In this document: positions 6,297 through 6,437 of the stretch, piece by piece | How the letters are laid out: the number at the start of each line of letters is the position of its first letter | How positions within the stretch are numbered: position 1 is the first letter of the stretch | NCBI GenBank assembly: GCA_030604975.1 | Contig: JAUVUV010000128.1 | Location: 1 to 6,437 of the forward strand | DNA from: Candidatus Glassiibacteriota bacterium | GTDB taxonomy: Bacteria; Gemmatimonadota; Glassbacteria; GWA2-58-10 | Direction of reading: 5' to 3' | DNA length: 6,437 nucleotides | Notes under the pieces: model-generated | The model's input: only the letters and a program-made list of their open reading frames with translations | Database searches by the model: none | What the model was told of the DNA's origin: nothing | Position numbers and translations under genes: made by a program

Positions 6297-6324
6297 TTCA
6301 GAATATTTTCGCTTTCAGTATAAA
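6297..6324 (+). promoter_or_regulatory. Weak sigma70-like promoter for the gene at 6382
   Basis: TTCAGA (6297-6302) matches four of six positions of the -35 consensus, and TATAAA (6319-6324) five of six of the -10 consensus, with a 16-nt spacer. This would give a leader of about 50 nt. In AT-rich DNA such matches arise often by chance, and the host's promoter rules are unknown. Confidence 0.25.
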
Positions 6325-6370
6325 CTTTCACCGATAATAGGCTGGTAAGGGTTGCAAGATTTATTTAACC

Positions 6371-6375
6371 GGGAG
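6371..6375 (+). promoter_or_regulatory. Ribosome binding site of truncated + strand gene
   Basis: GGGAG at 6371-6375 lies 6 nt before TTG at 6382. It decides this start over the in-frame TTG at 6352, which has AAGG directly touching it and so no usable spacing. Confidence 0.5.
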
Positions 6376-6381
6376 TCAAAG

Positions 6382-6437
6382 TTGTTAAAACGCAAAATAT
6401 TTTTACTGTTTCTAGTAGCTTTTGTCCCGGTTGCAGA
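6382..6437 (+). CDS. Start of an exported protein, cut by window end
   Basis: A frame opens at TTG 6382 and stays open to the window end, giving 18 codons plus two bases. The residues read M(L)LKRKIFLLFLVAFVPVA: a short basic stretch (K3, R4, K5) followed by a hydrophobic core, the shape of a signal peptide n- and h-region. A ribosome binding site lies in front. Nothing of the mature protein is visible, so the function cannot be told. It is transcribed away from the propeller operon and may share its control region. Confidence 0.55.
   Translation, partial: MLKRKIFLLFLVAFVPVA

Larger units (their letters stand above)
6055..6381. other. Divergent AT-rich intergenic control region
   Basis: These 327 nt lie between the - strand propeller operon and a + strand gene beginning at 6382, so promoters for both must be here or further out. 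The region is visibly AT-richer than the flanking genes and has no coding frame that looks real. It contains three inverted-repeat elements (6143-6177, 6190-6220, 6227-6241), described separately, and a weak sigma70-like site for the + strand gene. I found no convincing promoter for the - strand gene. Confidence 0.7.

Overview
The window is ordinary protein-coding bacterial chromosome, with no rRNA, tRNA, CRISPR array, transposase or integrase that I can see. It holds six genes, two of them cut by the window ends. Signal peptides, a mix of ATG and TTG starts with purine-rich Shine-Dalgarno sites, moderate GC in the genes and a clearly AT-richer 3' intergenic region all point to a Gram-negative-type bacterium. 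The large two-propeller protein with an N-terminal methyltransferase-like domain resembles proteins I associate with Planctomycetes and related or candidate phyla from the environment. This assignment is inference, and no single gene fixes the phylum.

Left block, + strand (1-1727). The end of a 4Fe-4S protein resembling the QueG/reductive-dehalogenase type (to 175) is followed after 30 nt by two tandem, paralogous, exported ankyrin-repeat proteins (206-976 and 969-1727). These two overlap by 8 nt and are about 59% identical over the mature region by hand count. The three genes look like one transcription unit. The ankyrin pair is a local gene duplication that kept the repeat architecture, including an odd fifth repeat, while the signal peptides diverged.

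Middle block, - strand (1799-6054). This is a two-gene operon read right to left. The first gene encodes a secreted 1088-residue protein: signal peptide, degenerate class I methyltransferase-like domain, then two PQQ-type beta-propellers. The second encodes a 329-residue exported protein with two alpha/beta segments that look thioredoxin-like but lack CxxC, plus a C-terminal membrane helix. The genes share one base (TGATG), so translation is probably coupled and the products may act together at the cell envelope. The block converges on the ankyrin block across a 71-nt gap without a clear terminator.

Right end (6055-6437). A 327-nt AT-rich divergent intergenic region carries several inverted repeats: a perfect 9-bp dyad at 6190-6220, an interleaved pair at 6143-6177 and a 15-nt hairpin at 6227-6241. 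It then leads into a new + strand gene starting with TTG at 6382, of which only the start of a signal peptide is visible.

I do not see a clearly new defence or mobile system. The parts most worth following are the secreted methyltransferase/propeller fusion with its coupled, membrane-anchored partner and the dyads in the shared control region.
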